Origin: a virus
DNA length: 64,000 nucleotides
Direction: 5' to 3' (one strand)
IMG/VR virus record: IMGVR_UViG_3300046513_000348
Span: 124,001 to 188,000 of that record
Position numbers and translations under genes: made by a program. The notes under the pieces are model-generated. The model did no database searches, was not told the origin of the DNA, and saw only the letters and a program-made list of their open reading frames with translations. Positions 9,176-18,022 of the stretch are shown in pieces (position 1 is the first letter of the stretch; each line of letters starts with the position of its first letter).

Positions 9176-9709
9176 ATGGTTGCAATTTACAAAACCGACA
9201 TGGACCCGTCCGCTCAGGCTTACCTGACGAACGGTGTCAACAACATGGGCGTGTACACGAGTGGCAACGCTCCTCCCAATACGAACACTGGCCGCTTGAC
9301 CAGCTACAACCGCAATCCGCCGGAAAGCTACCCGTCGCGATATCTGAGCGGCGCCGTCAAAGCGCCTCGGCTGAAAGAGCTGATGATCGCTCTGGCTTCG
9401 AACTACTATATGCTGGGTCGTGGCAATTACGGCCTGCGTAATACCGATTCGACCACGAATCGAGAATGGTACACCGGTACCGGTAGCGGTATCTTCGCTC
9501 TGTCCGGCGTGAACAACGGTATCGCCGGTGCTGCAGCCGGTGCTCCACTTCCGGCAGTTCCAAGTCCGATCACCCATGCCCGTGCATCGGACATCTACGG
9601 CTACGGCTGGGCGCAACTGCAAAGCTGTATCAGTACCGTGAGCGTTGACCTGACCGTCTGCCACAGTTCTTGCCACACCTCGTGCCACGGCTCCCGTGGT
9701 CGTCGTTAA
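9176..9709 (+). CDS. Candidate modification substrate with C-terminal Cys-His-x-Ser repeats
   Basis: A 177-residue protein. The body is Asn/Gly/Tyr/Ser-rich and looks like a small structural or leader-like domain, with an Ala/Gly/Pro-rich linker near residue 115-130. The C-terminus carries three consecutive tetrapeptides, CHSS (162-165), CHTS (166-169) and CHGS (170-173), then RGRR. Such Cxxx tandem repeats at the C-terminus are typical of peptides matured by radical SAM/SPASM enzymes, and the upstream neighbour is such an enzyme. Alternatives are a metal-binding tail of a virion protein, or a tail-tip protein whose end is cross-linked. No known family is recognised. Confidence 0.75.
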   Translation: MVAIYKTDMDPSAQAYLTNGVNNMGVYTSGNAPPNTNTGRLTSYNRNPPESYPSRYLSGAVKAPRLKELMIALASNYYMLGRGNYGLRNTDSTTNREWYTGTGSGIFALSGVNNGIAGAAAGAPLPAVPSPITHARASDIYGYGWAQLQSCISTVSVDLTVCHSSCHTSCHGSRGRR

Positions 9710-9730
9710 TAAACACTGAAGGAAACCTCC

Positions 9731-11344
9731 ATGAGCGATAACGAAAACTTTGCATCCAGTACCGAACTGTCGAACATCAGCGAGAAGATCGATTCGATCG
9801 ATTCCGGCACGAATACCTTCGACAGCAATATGCGGCCGGTCGAGCTTCCTGGTTTCCAGGCAGCATTCAATGCAGCAGTCGAGGCGGGTTCTCCGCACAG
9901 CCTGTGCCCGGAAGTCTTGGAACCGATCCCGCACGTCGACATCGACATCGCCGCTACCTATCCGCAGCCCGAGCAGGCAATGATCGAGCGGATCCGCGAA
10001 CCGAATCCCGGCTATGTTCCTACCGGCGAATCGCTGGAAGGCAAGTCGGCTGAAGAAGTCGTCGCTTCCTGGACCGTTCAGTCAGAAACCGATGGTGCCA
10101 TGGAAGTCGGCGAAGGCGTGAAAGAAGTTGCCCAGCGCATCCTCGATGAAACCGGCCTGTCGCCGTCGGAACTGATCGCCAATTCGAGCGTCGCGGACAA
10201 CAATCCGCCGGAAGTTCTTCGTGACGAAGAAGGCAAACCCATCAAAGTCACCATCAGTGTGACGGATCTTTCCGAAGTGATCCACATGCCGGTCCCGGCA
10301 GAAGACACGTCGGACATCAGTGACTTCGAACTGAAGGAAGAAGAAGCGGCGGCAGCATTGGCCATTCGCCAGCAGTTCACCGACAACCTGAATATCGAGC
10401 GCGGTATCGATCTGACTGAACCGCACGTCCTCGACGACGCTTTCGATCCGGAAAATCCCGAGCACATGAAAATGCTCGAAGAAGGCTTGGCCAGCGGCGC
10501 CATTGCCGATGCGAACAAGATCATGGAAAAGCCGGAAATGATCAGCCTGGAAAACGTCCGCGAAACCGTGGTGCCGATTCCGACGGATCTGATCCGCGAG
10601 TTCTTCACGAACAAGGGCCTGTACTACCTGATCGACTATCGCGAGTCCAAGCTCAAGGGCGGTGCTTTCCTGACTTACTTGACCAACCTGAATGTTCCGG
10701 CCGATCTGCGCTTCAGCGCGGTTCTCGAGTACGAAGAGTACGCCGAGCTCATGAAGGCTTACATGGATCAGCGTTCGGTGATCAATTGCCCTCTGCTGCA
10801 CGTCATGGCCGCGGAACTGCTGCTGTTCGCAAAGGGCCTGCCGCACGAGCGTTCGCCGTATGTAACACCGGTGCCGAAAGCTTCGTTCCTCATCCGCTTC
10901 ATCGACGAGAACAAAGAACAGATCGGCAAGTGGCTGCACTTCATCGACTCGACCCAGGTTTTCGCCCTGTCGGCCATCAAAGTCCTGAACGGCTATTATA
11001 AACCGAAGGAGTTCTTCGAGAACATCGATGACAAGGAATACGTCGGCAGCAACATCGCCCAGCTGTATCGCATCCCGGAATTCATCGCGTACTACTTCGC
11101 CCTTGAAGGCGCCGAGTACAAGCTGTCGTACTTCACGCAGCAGTACGAAGAGTACATGTTCAAGAACGAACGCCTGGCCAAGTACTTCCGTTCGCCCCAC
11201 AACTTCTCGGCCCTGATGTTCGAGCACATCGCCCAAGGTACGATCAAAGCCAGTGACATCGGTTACGGCCTGTTCGCCATCGGCGTGTTCGCTCCGGAAG
11301 CAGGTATCGCCGAGTTCGACGCATCGGCCAAAGCGCCGGCATAA
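9731..11344 (+). CDS. Unknown acidic 537-residue protein
   Basis: I do not recognise a family. The first ~250 residues are acidic and probably disordered (many Asp/Glu/Ser/Pro). The rest is helical and aromatic, and no membrane segment is evident. Codon use is strongly biased (CTG, GAA, C-ending codons), as in highly expressed late genes. AAGGAAACC precedes the ATG. It is 9 bp from the next gene, so the two probably act together. Confidence 0.8.
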   Translation: MSDNENFASSTELSNISEKIDSIDSGTNTFDSNMRPVELPGFQAAFNAAVEAGSPHSLCPEVLEPIPHVDIDIAATYPQPEQAMIERIREPNPGYVPTGESLEGKSAEEVVASWTVQSETDGAMEVGEGVKEVAQRILDETGLSPSELIANSSVADNNPPEVLRDEEGKPIKVTISVTDLSEVIHMPVPAEDTSDISDFELKEEEAAAALAIRQQFTDNLNIERGIDLTEPHVLDDAFDPENPEHMKMLEEGLASGAIADANKIMEKPEMISLENVRETVVPIPTDLIREFFTNKGLYYLIDYRESKLKGGAFLTYLTNLNVPADLRFSAVLEYEEYAELMKAYMDQRSVINCPLLHVMAAELLLFAKGLPHERSPYVTPVPKASFLIRFIDENKEQIGKWLHFIDSTQVFALSAIKVLNGYYKPKEFFENIDDKEYVGSNIAQLYRIPEFIAYYFALEGAEYKLSYFTQQYEEYMFKNERLAKYFRSPHNFSALMFEHIAQGTIKASDIGYGLFAIGVFAPEAGIAEFDASAKAPA

Positions 11345-11353
11345 GGAAACGTC

Positions 11354-12418
11354 ATGCTCAATTTGTTCGATCGTGTCTATATGCGGCACGATAACGTCTT
11401 GATCCGTGGTCAAGGCCAGCGCAAGCTGATCATCACGCCCAAGACGAAAGAAACCGCTTACGTCGAAGGAAAGACCTCGCAGATCGAAATCGGTCTGATC
11501 GGTGTCTACGAGAACCTGGCTGAATGCGAAGCGTTCTACGGCGATCGCGATACCATGTGGGCTGTTCTTCGTCAAACCAAGTCGAAGGTCATCATTATCG
11601 CCGACAAGTGGACGTTTGCGGAACTGATCATTCAGTACTGGAAGTCCATCTTCAAGTCGCCGACGGTGGAAAGTCTCTTCGCGTTGTACGAAGTGATGAT
11701 CAACAACGAAAATCTGCACACCATTCGTCCGATGGAAAAGCGCGTCAATCAGTACTCGGCCGATTCTCCGGATGAAGCCATCGTCAAGCTGACGCCTGCC
11801 GCTTTCAAGGAAGTGTTCGACAAGGTGGAAGGGTCGCCTGTCCTGGAAACCCTGGAGCTGAAAGAACTCCCGTTCGAGTACGCTTTGATGGCCTATCTGG
11901 TTGACGAAACGAACCCGACTGCACGGAAGGTCCTCTTTCCGAAGGTCGACAAGATCGTCAAGGACAACATCGTGGCGCAGCTCATTGGCAGTCGTGACGA
12001 GATGCTCTACGAGTCCCACAACTACTACCTGATCGACGGTAAGGAAAACGAAGTCCCGATCACCGATCCGATCGCGTACATGAAGAACCATCCAGCCCTG
12101 TCGTGGGTCCTGGACGATGTCTTCCAGTACGGGCAGGAAGAAGAGATCCTTGCCAAGTACGGCCTGGAAAAGATCAAGCTGTTCATTCGTGTGGTGGGTC
12201 GTATTCTGTTCGAAAACGATCTGATGTTGGTCGCCATCGACTTCATCCGGAACAAGCAGTACGCTGAACTGATCGCGCACGACATCGGCGATCATCGCGG
12301 CAACTACTTCGGCACCCATGCTTATCAGCGCAAGATCAACAGCCTGTTCGTGTCCTACATGTACCAGCTCAAGCGGCTGAACCTGGTGGACCAACTGGCC
12401 CAGTACCAACTGCGTTAA
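11354..12418 (+). CDS. Unknown 354-residue protein
   Basis: A soluble-looking, mainly helical protein with no recognised motif. It is cotranscribed with the acidic 537-residue protein and ends at a terminator 10 bp downstream. That terminator splits the island into two transcription units: fibre-to-here, and the radical SAM/oxygenase run that follows. Confidence 0.8.
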   Translation: MLNLFDRVYMRHDNVLIRGQGQRKLIITPKTKETAYVEGKTSQIEIGLIGVYENLAECEAFYGDRDTMWAVLRQTKSKVIIIADKWTFAELIIQYWKSIFKSPTVESLFALYEVMINNENLHTIRPMEKRVNQYSADSPDEAIVKLTPAAFKEVFDKVEGSPVLETLELKELPFEYALMAYLVDETNPTARKVLFPKVDKIVKDNIVAQLIGSRDEMLYESHNYYLIDGKENEVPITDPIAYMKNHPALSWVLDDVFQYGQEEEILAKYGLEKIKLFIRVVGRILFENDLMLVAIDFIRNKQYAELIAHDIGDHRGNYFGTHAYQRKINSLFVSYMYQLKRLNLVDQLAQYQLR

Positions 12419-12427
12419 AGGCGTAGT

Positions 12428-12454
12428 CCCCAGTCACCCTCACGGGTGACTGGG
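12428..12454. terminator. Hairpin terminator
   Basis: CCCAGTCACCC, loop TCAC, GGGTGACTGGG, followed by TCTTATG. The stem is a perfect 11 bp, between two plus-strand genes. Confidence 0.75.
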
Positions 12455-12525
12455 TCTTATGCTGTCGATTTAAAATCTATTGCTCGCCTTACTTTTTTGA
12501 ACCGAATATCCCTTTAGGAAACTCT

Positions 12526-13620
12526 ATGAATCAGCCATTCAATTCTGACCTGTCTTCTGCTGCAACGATTGCAAATGCAACCGGCTACCATCTGAGCCTG
12601 AGTCTCGAATGGCTGTCGGGATGTCAGTTTAGCTGCAAGGGCTGCCATGTGAACAAGGAGAACGGGGTTCCTTATACTCCTACTCAAGTGAACCATCTGG
12701 CCCGTTGGCTGGAGGATATGAGGTTCAAGGGCGGTTATACGCCAACGATCGTGTTCTTAGCTCCGACAGATTTCCTGGTTGCTGACAACATCGTGAAAAT
12801 CTTAACGAACATTCACGCATATGGGATTCTGGCTCAGTTCAAGCGACTGTCGCTCCAGACGACGTTCCTCAACATGGATCAGGCCGAGACCATCGCCAAG
12901 ATTCTTAAGCTGCGTTATTCGCACATGGAGCTGGAACTGAACTTCATCATCGAGCCAGAGCAGGTGGAGAATGAGAAGTATCTGGACCGAATCAAGGAGA
13001 ACCGCGCCAAGATGCTGGAACTCCTGGACTGGAAGAAACACGTAGCGTCATTCGCAATCATGAACGTCTACGAGTACGACCGGGTTAAGAAGAACAACGT
13101 CAAAAAGATCCTGGCCGATTATCAGGCACTCCACCAGCGTATCAAAGAGAAGTTCGATTCCACAATCGACTTCAATTTCTCCATGACCCGTAACTCCTGG
13201 TGGTCGGGCGAAGACATCAAGGAAGCGGTCCAAAGTGTCAGCCGTATCTTCGATGCTGGCGTAAGCCACGAGATCAACCAGACCATTCGATTCTCCTTCG
13301 GCAAGCTGGAAGACTCGGCTATCGAAAAACACTACAACTGGCATCAGGGAAATCTTTACGTATCGCCCATGATCTATGAGCGGATTGCTTCCTTCGATGA
13401 CCGACTGAAGGTGCCTTACGGCGGTGTGAAAGCAACCGAGGACTTCGAGCTGAAGCTCATGATCGATCAGTATCATTGGTCCGAGAAAGACGTGCCGTGC
13501 AAGGGCTGTAACTATCAGGCTTCCTGCGTGGATCGAAACGTCCTGACCTTCATGAAAATGAACGACATCAAAGAGTGCATCATCGCAAAGAAAGCACTCG
13601 ACGCCATTAACGTAATCTAA
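12526..13620 (+). CDS. Radical SAM protein 2
   Basis: A 364-residue protein. Cys33, Cys37 and Cys40 (CQFSCKGC) give the SAM-cluster motif after an N-terminal extension. The C-terminus has VPCKGCNYQASCVDR, with a later Cys in KECIIAKK, a reduced SPASM/twitch-like cysteine set. The expected central barrel is present, but the Gly-rich strand is replaced by TIVFLAPTDFL. TAGGAAACTC precedes the ATG. It starts the second part of the island, 12 bp before another radical SAM gene. The two differ clearly in sequence, so they are not recent duplicates. Confidence 0.85.
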   Translation: MNQPFNSDLSSAATIANATGYHLSLSLEWLSGCQFSCKGCHVNKENGVPYTPTQVNHLARWLEDMRFKGGYTPTIVFLAPTDFLVADNIVKILTNIHAYGILAQFKRLSLQTTFLNMDQAETIAKILKLRYSHMELELNFIIEPEQVENEKYLDRIKENRAKMLELLDWKKHVASFAIMNVYEYDRVKKNNVKKILADYQALHQRIKEKFDSTIDFNFSMTRNSWWSGEDIKEAVQSVSRIFDAGVSHEINQTIRFSFGKLEDSAIEKHYNWHQGNLYVSPMIYERIASFDDRLKVPYGGVKATEDFELKLMIDQYHWSEKDVPCKGCNYQASCVDRNVLTFMKMNDIKECIIAKKALDAINVI

Positions 13621-13632
13621 ACCGAGAATATC

Positions 13633-14664
13633 ATGAACCAAGAAGGCTTCCTGCAAAACGTCCTGGCAAGCAAGCTGCCTGAATCCTCAGAGATCGAACA
13701 TCATCTGTTCGAGTTCTGCAACCTGAACTGCTCCTTCTGCGGTCAGGATCACAAATCCACCGTGGGCATGGATTCGATCATCGATAAGGCATATCAGACC
13801 GTCGACTTCATCATGCGTTCGCCGTTAAAAATGCACACCATCAACGTGATGGGCGGCGAGATCTTCAACGACGGCATTGGCGTCGATGTCTTCCTCCAGT
13901 ACTTCGAGTTCTACGAGATCATCCGTAAAGCTTGTGCGGACCTGAAGGTTGACTTCCAGATCAACTGGGTGACGAACCTGGTGTTCAAGGAGAACCGCGA
14001 GATGGTCGATCTCCTGATGGAGAAGACTTCGATGCATTCCCGCATCTCGACGTCTTACGACTTCGCTGGTCGTGGGTTGAACCTGAACAAGAAGATGTTG
14101 TTCGAGTACAACCTGCTGTATTACAAGAAGTACATCGGTGTGGTTGGTTTCGTTCTGACCGCTCCTGCCATCCGTAAGCTGATCGCTAACAAGGATCGCT
14201 TCTTCCGCGACATTCTCTACGGCAACTATCCGTTGTACTTCGACTGGTATGTGCCGGAGAAGACTGCTGAGAAGATGATGCCGTCTGAGCAGGAGACACT
14301 CGATGGACTCCTCTTCATCGCCGACAACTATCCGGAAGTCGAACCAGTCAAGAGCCTCTTGCAGAACAAAGAAAACAAGATGACTTGCTACTCGCTGAAC
14401 AAGACCACCATCTTGCCAGACGGGAAGGAAGTCAAGTGCCGTTACATGGAATACGACAAGTCGGATTTCCAGAACGACATCGACTACAGTTCGAACGCCA
14501 ACATCATCACGGCGCATATCGAACGTCACGACTGCATGTCCTGTGAATGGTACGAGAAGTGCCAGTTCCGCTGCTTCGTAAACGCAGACTGGGGCAAACT
14601 CGAACGCCTCCCGGAATGCCTGTTCAAAACCTTTTTCGAAAAGACGAAACATCTCCATGGATAA
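13633..14664 (+). CDS. Radical SAM/SPASM protein 3
   Basis: A 343-residue protein. Cys29, Cys33 and Cys36 (CNLNCSFC) form the SAM-cluster motif and NVMGGEIF is the Gly-rich strand. A C-terminal auxiliary-cluster region reads CYSLNKTTILPDGKEVKCRY, then HDCMSCEWYEKCQFRC and PEC, a good SPASM pattern. The start follows CGAGAATATC. The end overlaps the next, membrane-protein gene by 8 nt. Confidence 0.88.
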   Translation: MNQEGFLQNVLASKLPESSEIEHHLFEFCNLNCSFCGQDHKSTVGMDSIIDKAYQTVDFIMRSPLKMHTINVMGGEIFNDGIGVDVFLQYFEFYEIIRKACADLKVDFQINWVTNLVFKENREMVDLLMEKTSMHSRISTSYDFAGRGLNLNKKMLFEYNLLYYKKYIGVVGFVLTAPAIRKLIANKDRFFRDILYGNYPLYFDWYVPEKTAEKMMPSEQETLDGLLFIADNYPEVEPVKSLLQNKENKMTCYSLNKTTILPDGKEVKCRYMEYDKSDFQNDIDYSSNANIITAHIERHDCMSCEWYEKCQFRCFVNADWGKLERLPECLFKTFFEKTKHLHG

Positions 14665-15022
14665 GAATCAAATGCTGTCTTTCCTGGCCTACCTGGTTTT
14701 GTATTTCCTTTACAAAGCCATCGTGGGCTTTATCAAAGGCATCTGGAAGTCGGCGAATTGGACGAGATATATTCCTCGGTCCGGCCGGAAGCTCTTCAGT
14801 CGAGCACTTCCGATCCTGCTGCTGTTCGTGGTGGTCAATGTGGTCTTTCATCTGGCCGCCAATCCGAAAGACATGTTCGCTTACTATTCGATGGTTTGCT
14901 TCATGCTCTCTTTCGCCTGGCTTTGGACGATCGATGAATACGATCTCTCGATCAAAGACATCTTCAGCATGGTGACCTTCGGCATCGGCTGCATTCTCCT
15001 CCATCTTCATCCTCTGTTCTAA
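14657..15022 (+). CDS. Small membrane protein, three or four predicted segments
   Basis: A 121-residue protein. Hydrophobic segments are at about 8-26, 50-66, 78-92 and 103-118, separated by a basic loop (KSANWTRYIPRSGRK). No family is recognised. Its 8-nt overlap with radical SAM gene 3 suggests coupled expression. It might anchor or export an island product, but nothing in the sequence proves that. Confidence 0.75.
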   Translation: MDKNQMLSFLAYLVLYFLYKAIVGFIKGIWKSANWTRYIPRSGRKLFSRALPILLLFVVVNVVFHLAANPKDMFAYYSMVCFMLSFAWLWTIDEYDLSIKDIFSMVTFGIGCILLHLHPLF

Positions 15023-15029
15023 ATACAAA

Positions 15030-15521
15030 ATGGTCAAGCTCACTATCATCGTCGCACGCGCCTTGAATGGCGTCATCGGTAACGGCAACAAACTCCCGTG
15101 GAACATCCCGGAAGACATGAAACACTTCAGGACCTACACCAAGGGCAAGCCGGTCATCATGGGCCGTCTGACTCACGAGTCGATCGGCATGGTCCTGCCT
15201 GGCCGCATGAACATCATCGTGTCGCGCAATCCCGACTATCGCGTCGAAGGCGCGGTCGTGGTCAATTCCCTGCCAGCTGCACTGGAACTCGTGCACGAAC
15301 TGCCGGAAGCCGTTCTGATCGGCGGCATGCAATTGTACGAATATGCGCTCAATGAAGATCTGGTCGACAAGTGCGTAGTCACCCAACTCGAAGATGCCTA
15401 CTCGGGCGATGCGTTCTTCCCGGCTCTCGACGAAACCAAGTGGGAGCCTGTCATGAGTCAGCAGAGCTTCCCGAGCTGCGGCTTCACCATCATCGATTAT
15501 CGGCGGCGTAAAGCGTCATGA
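15030..15521 (+). CDS. folA: Dihydrofolate reductase
   Basis: A 163-residue protein of usual DHFR length. It begins MVKLTIIVARALNGVIGNGNKLPW, with the IGxxxxLPW signature, an acidic residue in IPEDMKHF at the folate site, GKPVIMGRLTHESIG, and LIGGMQLYEYAL for NADPH binding. It reduces dihydrofolate to tetrahydrofolate, supporting phage thymidylate synthesis. The stop codon overlaps the start of the next tiny gene (ATGA). It seems an ordinary metabolic gene embedded in the island. Confidence 0.93.
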   Translation: MVKLTIIVARALNGVIGNGNKLPWNIPEDMKHFRTYTKGKPVIMGRLTHESIGMVLPGRMNIIVSRNPDYRVEGAVVVNSLPAALELVHELPEAVLIGGMQLYEYALNEDLVDKCVVTQLEDAYSGDAFFPALDETKWEPVMSQQSFPSCGFTIIDYRRRKAS

Positions 15522-15658
15522 AAAATTGCGATCCGAACGTGTTGTTCGTTCTGGTGCCGTGGGCCTTCATCATTTTGGTCGTAGGCCTTTACGGTTGCTT
15601 CATTTTCCATGCAAGGAAAGAAAGAAAACGCTATGAGCGCTCCTGCTTTAATCATTAA
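15518..15658 (+). CDS. 46-residue single-pass membrane protein
   Basis: The ATG overlaps the folA stop (ATGA) and the frame closes at 15656-15658 inside the next gene. It encodes MKNCDPNV, one hydrophobic helix (VLFVLVPWAFIILVVGLYG), then a basic tail (HARKERKRYERS), so it is inside-positive. Overlaps on both sides fit a coupled small phage gene. The function is unknown. Confidence 0.6.
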   Translation: MKNCDPNVLFVLVPWAFIILVVGLYGCFIFHARKERKRYERSCFNH

Positions 15659-16718
15659 GCCAACAGAAGCGTGTAACTTCAAGTGCACCTTCTGTTCGAG
15701 CACCGACATCCAGGGCGATTCCCCGAACCTGGATCTCGAGTACATCCGACAATACCTGCAGGCTTTCCCCAGCTGCCCGACGATCATCATTAATGGCGGC
15801 GATCCGCTCATGATGAAGCCGGAGTACTACTGGAAGATCATCCACATGCTGGACGAGATGGGTCTCGCAACCACCCTGTCGTTCACCACCAATCTCTGGG
15901 CTTTCTACAAGAAGCCGGAAATGTGGGAGAACCTGTTCCTGAGTCCGCGTGTAGGTGTCGCTACTTCGTTCCAGTACGGCAATGCTCGCCTCAAGGGCGA
16001 CCTGACCCCGTACACGGAAGAAGAGTTCTGGGCTGTTTCCGATCTGTTCTTGAAGCGCATCGGCTATCGTCCCGAGTTCATCGCCGTCATCACCAAGGAA
16101 AACGAAGACACGGTTATCAAGACCGTGGAACTGGCCAAGAAGATGGGCGTGGTCTGCAAAGTAAACTACGCCATGGCTTCTGGTCCAACGACAGAGTTCA
16201 AGGGCATCAAGATCGGTAATGCCGACAGCACCTACGTGTTGGCCGACATCTATCAGAAGTACATCGAGATCTACGAAGCGGGCCTGGCCGAGTGGGAACA
16301 CAACACCAAGGTCATGATGACGCGGCTGATCGGCGGCTTCTCGATCTGCCCGCAAGCACGTAACTGTGACCAGCATATCCGTGCCTTGCAACCCGGCGGC
16401 AAGTACTACAGCTGCGGTGCATTTGGTGACGACGGCCTGTATCCAATTGACTTCCAAACCGAAGTGATTAAGAACAAAGGGAAGTTCGTCGAGATGCCTC
16501 TCCAATGGCAACCGGAACTGCAAAGCCTGAAGACGGCCTGTTTCGAATGTCCGATGTTCGAAATCTGCAACGGCTGCCGTAAGACGACTCATGACCTGAA
16601 GCGTCTGGGCCTGGTGGAAACCCATTGCGCCAAGATGAAAACCCTGGCTCCAAAGATCATCGATATCAACGGCCTGACCGGTAAGGTCGAACCCACTCCG
16701 TATGTGAAGGAGAACTAA
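15633..16718 (+). CDS. Radical SAM/SPASM protein 4
   Basis: A 361-residue protein from the ATG at 15633, chosen for the AAGGAAAG upstream; an in-frame ATG at 15609 would add eight residues. Cys14, Cys18 and Cys21 (CNFKCTFC) bind the SAM cluster and IIINGGDPLM is the Gly-rich strand. The C-terminal cysteines (CPQARNC, YYSCGAFGDDG, then CFECPMFEICNGCRK and HC) form a SPASM pattern. It is followed without a gap by an unknown gene. Confidence 0.9.
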   Translation: MSAPALIIKPTEACNFKCTFCSSTDIQGDSPNLDLEYIRQYLQAFPSCPTIIINGGDPLMMKPEYYWKIIHMLDEMGLATTLSFTTNLWAFYKKPEMWENLFLSPRVGVATSFQYGNARLKGDLTPYTEEEFWAVSDLFLKRIGYRPEFIAVITKENEDTVIKTVELAKKMGVVCKVNYAMASGPTTEFKGIKIGNADSTYVLADIYQKYIEIYEAGLAEWEHNTKVMMTRLIGGFSICPQARNCDQHIRALQPGGKYYSCGAFGDDGLYPIDFQTEVIKNKGKFVEMPLQWQPELQSLKTACFECPMFEICNGCRKTTHDLKRLGLVETHCAKMKTLAPKIIDINGLTGKVEPTPYVKEN

Positions 16719-17426
16719 ATGCATGATCCAGTCGTGCAGTTCTTCAAGGACAACATAGCGAGGCTTGATCCGCTGTGTTGTAACTTCTCTTTCGTCAACG
16801 GAAGGGCGGAAGAAATAATTTACAACATCGATGGCAAATATCCTGAGATTTATCGCGCCATGTTTGACGCGGTAATGGAGGACCATTTCCCGGATATCGA
16901 AAGGGAACGAATCGAAGCGGTTAGTTTCCAGCAAGCAGATGGCGGACTGTATCAGGAAGACAAGTTCCTGGTCTCTGTCGACAATGCCAAGATGGACTGC
17001 TTCCTCTATCCCGAACTGAACTGCTTTAATCCGTTCCTGTTTTACGGCATCAATTCGGGCGTCGATACGAAGAATCGCTCCTGTAAGTTTTATGACCTGG
17101 ATACTACGGCATACACTTGCATGGAATGGCCGTCGTTCATCCAGCTGTTCGACAAGTACGGTGCCGGTGTCGGCATTAAGCCCGATATCGTAGGGATCTA
17201 CTTCCTGTCTCACGAATACCAAAAGGTAATCGATTGGGTAGGACTGCCTGATCCGGTTCCTGCTGAACTCAAGGATGTGATCCTGCCCAAGGCTAGCATC
17301 CACAACTTCGGCCTGACGTTCAACATCAAGACGAAAGAAATGGTCAAGCTGAGTTACTTCTTCTACAACGACCAATATCGTGAAGACGTCATGCCGTATC
17401 TGAAGGAAAGAAATGAAACCGTTTAA
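16719..17426 (+). CDS. Unknown 235-residue protein of the modification island
   Basis: No recognised family. A GGAGAACTAA site just before the ATG overlaps the previous stop. A CC pair lies near residue 20 and further cysteines are scattered. The fold appears globular alpha/beta. It overlaps the following 2OG-oxygenase gene by 14 nt. It could be a partner, carrier or recognition subunit of the enzymes on either side; this is inferred from position only. Confidence 0.7.
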   Translation: MHDPVVQFFKDNIARLDPLCCNFSFVNGRAEEIIYNIDGKYPEIYRAMFDAVMEDHFPDIERERIEAVSFQQADGGLYQEDKFLVSVDNAKMDCFLYPELNCFNPFLFYGINSGVDTKNRSCKFYDLDTTAYTCMEWPSFIQLFDKYGAGVGIKPDIVGIYFLSHEYQKVIDWVGLPDPVPAELKDVILPKASIHNFGLTFNIKTKEMVKLSYFFYNDQYREDVMPYLKERNETV

Positions 17427-18018
17427 TTCGGCCGAAATGATTGGTGACTATCTTGGCAAGGGTGGTTACCATTTCAATGCGGAAGCAGTACTGAAGGATT
17501 TCGATTACAAGTGCTTCCTTCCGCGCAACCGTGCTTACGGCGAGCATGAAACACTGAACTCGGCCATCAAGCTGAATTCGTACAGCCTGTACCAAATCAA
17601 CCAAATCCGCGATCTGACGCACCGCATCAGTACGGAGTACTTGTCGGACTTCCGCCACCACATCTTCTATCACGACTTCTACGATATCGTTTACCCGACG
17701 TCGAAGAACTGGCATTACGATATCGAAGACATCCTGGACTGGAAGGGCTACAACGCTGTCCTGAACTGCTACTTCGAAGACACGTCGCCTGAAAACGACG
17801 ACATCGCGGTAACGTTCACGCCGTATGACGATGCCATCGTCGACACGCAGAAGCAGCGGGATTCCGACCTGATCTACGTGAAGAAGAACGACATCGTCCT
17901 GATCAACCAGACCCGTCGTTTCCTGCATCGCGTGACCGATGATCACCAGCGCCGTCCTATCCTGATGTTCGCCATCTCGTTTATGGACTTCCCCGCCGAC
18001 CTACCGTTACCAGGCTAA
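17413..18018 (+). CDS. Fe(II)/2-oxoglutarate oxygenase-like protein A
   Basis: A 201-residue protein. His101-Tyr-Asp103 and the distal His172 (FLHRV) with Arg181 (QRRPILMFA) give the HxD...H...R layout of prolyl-4-hydroxylase-type dioxygenases. The N-terminus has YLGKGGYHFNA, a motif shared with the two paralogues at 19518 and 20114. It is probably soluble, and hydroxylation of a peptide or protein side chain is the family-level expectation. GGAAAG precedes the ATG. It sits between an unknown gene and radical SAM gene 5. Confidence 0.8.
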   Translation: MKPFNSAEMIGDYLGKGGYHFNAEAVLKDFDYKCFLPRNRAYGEHETLNSAIKLNSYSLYQINQIRDLTHRISTEYLSDFRHHIFYHDFYDIVYPTSKNWHYDIEDILDWKGYNAVLNCYFEDTSPENDDIAVTFTPYDDAIVDTQKQRDSDLIYVKKNDIVLINQTRRFLHRVTDDHQRRPILMFAISFMDFPADLPLPG

Positions 18019-18022
18019 AATC

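Noticed and set aside
10082-12409. 775-codon open frame on the minus strand
   Set aside because: Antisense to two plus-strand genes with ribosome sites and codon bias.
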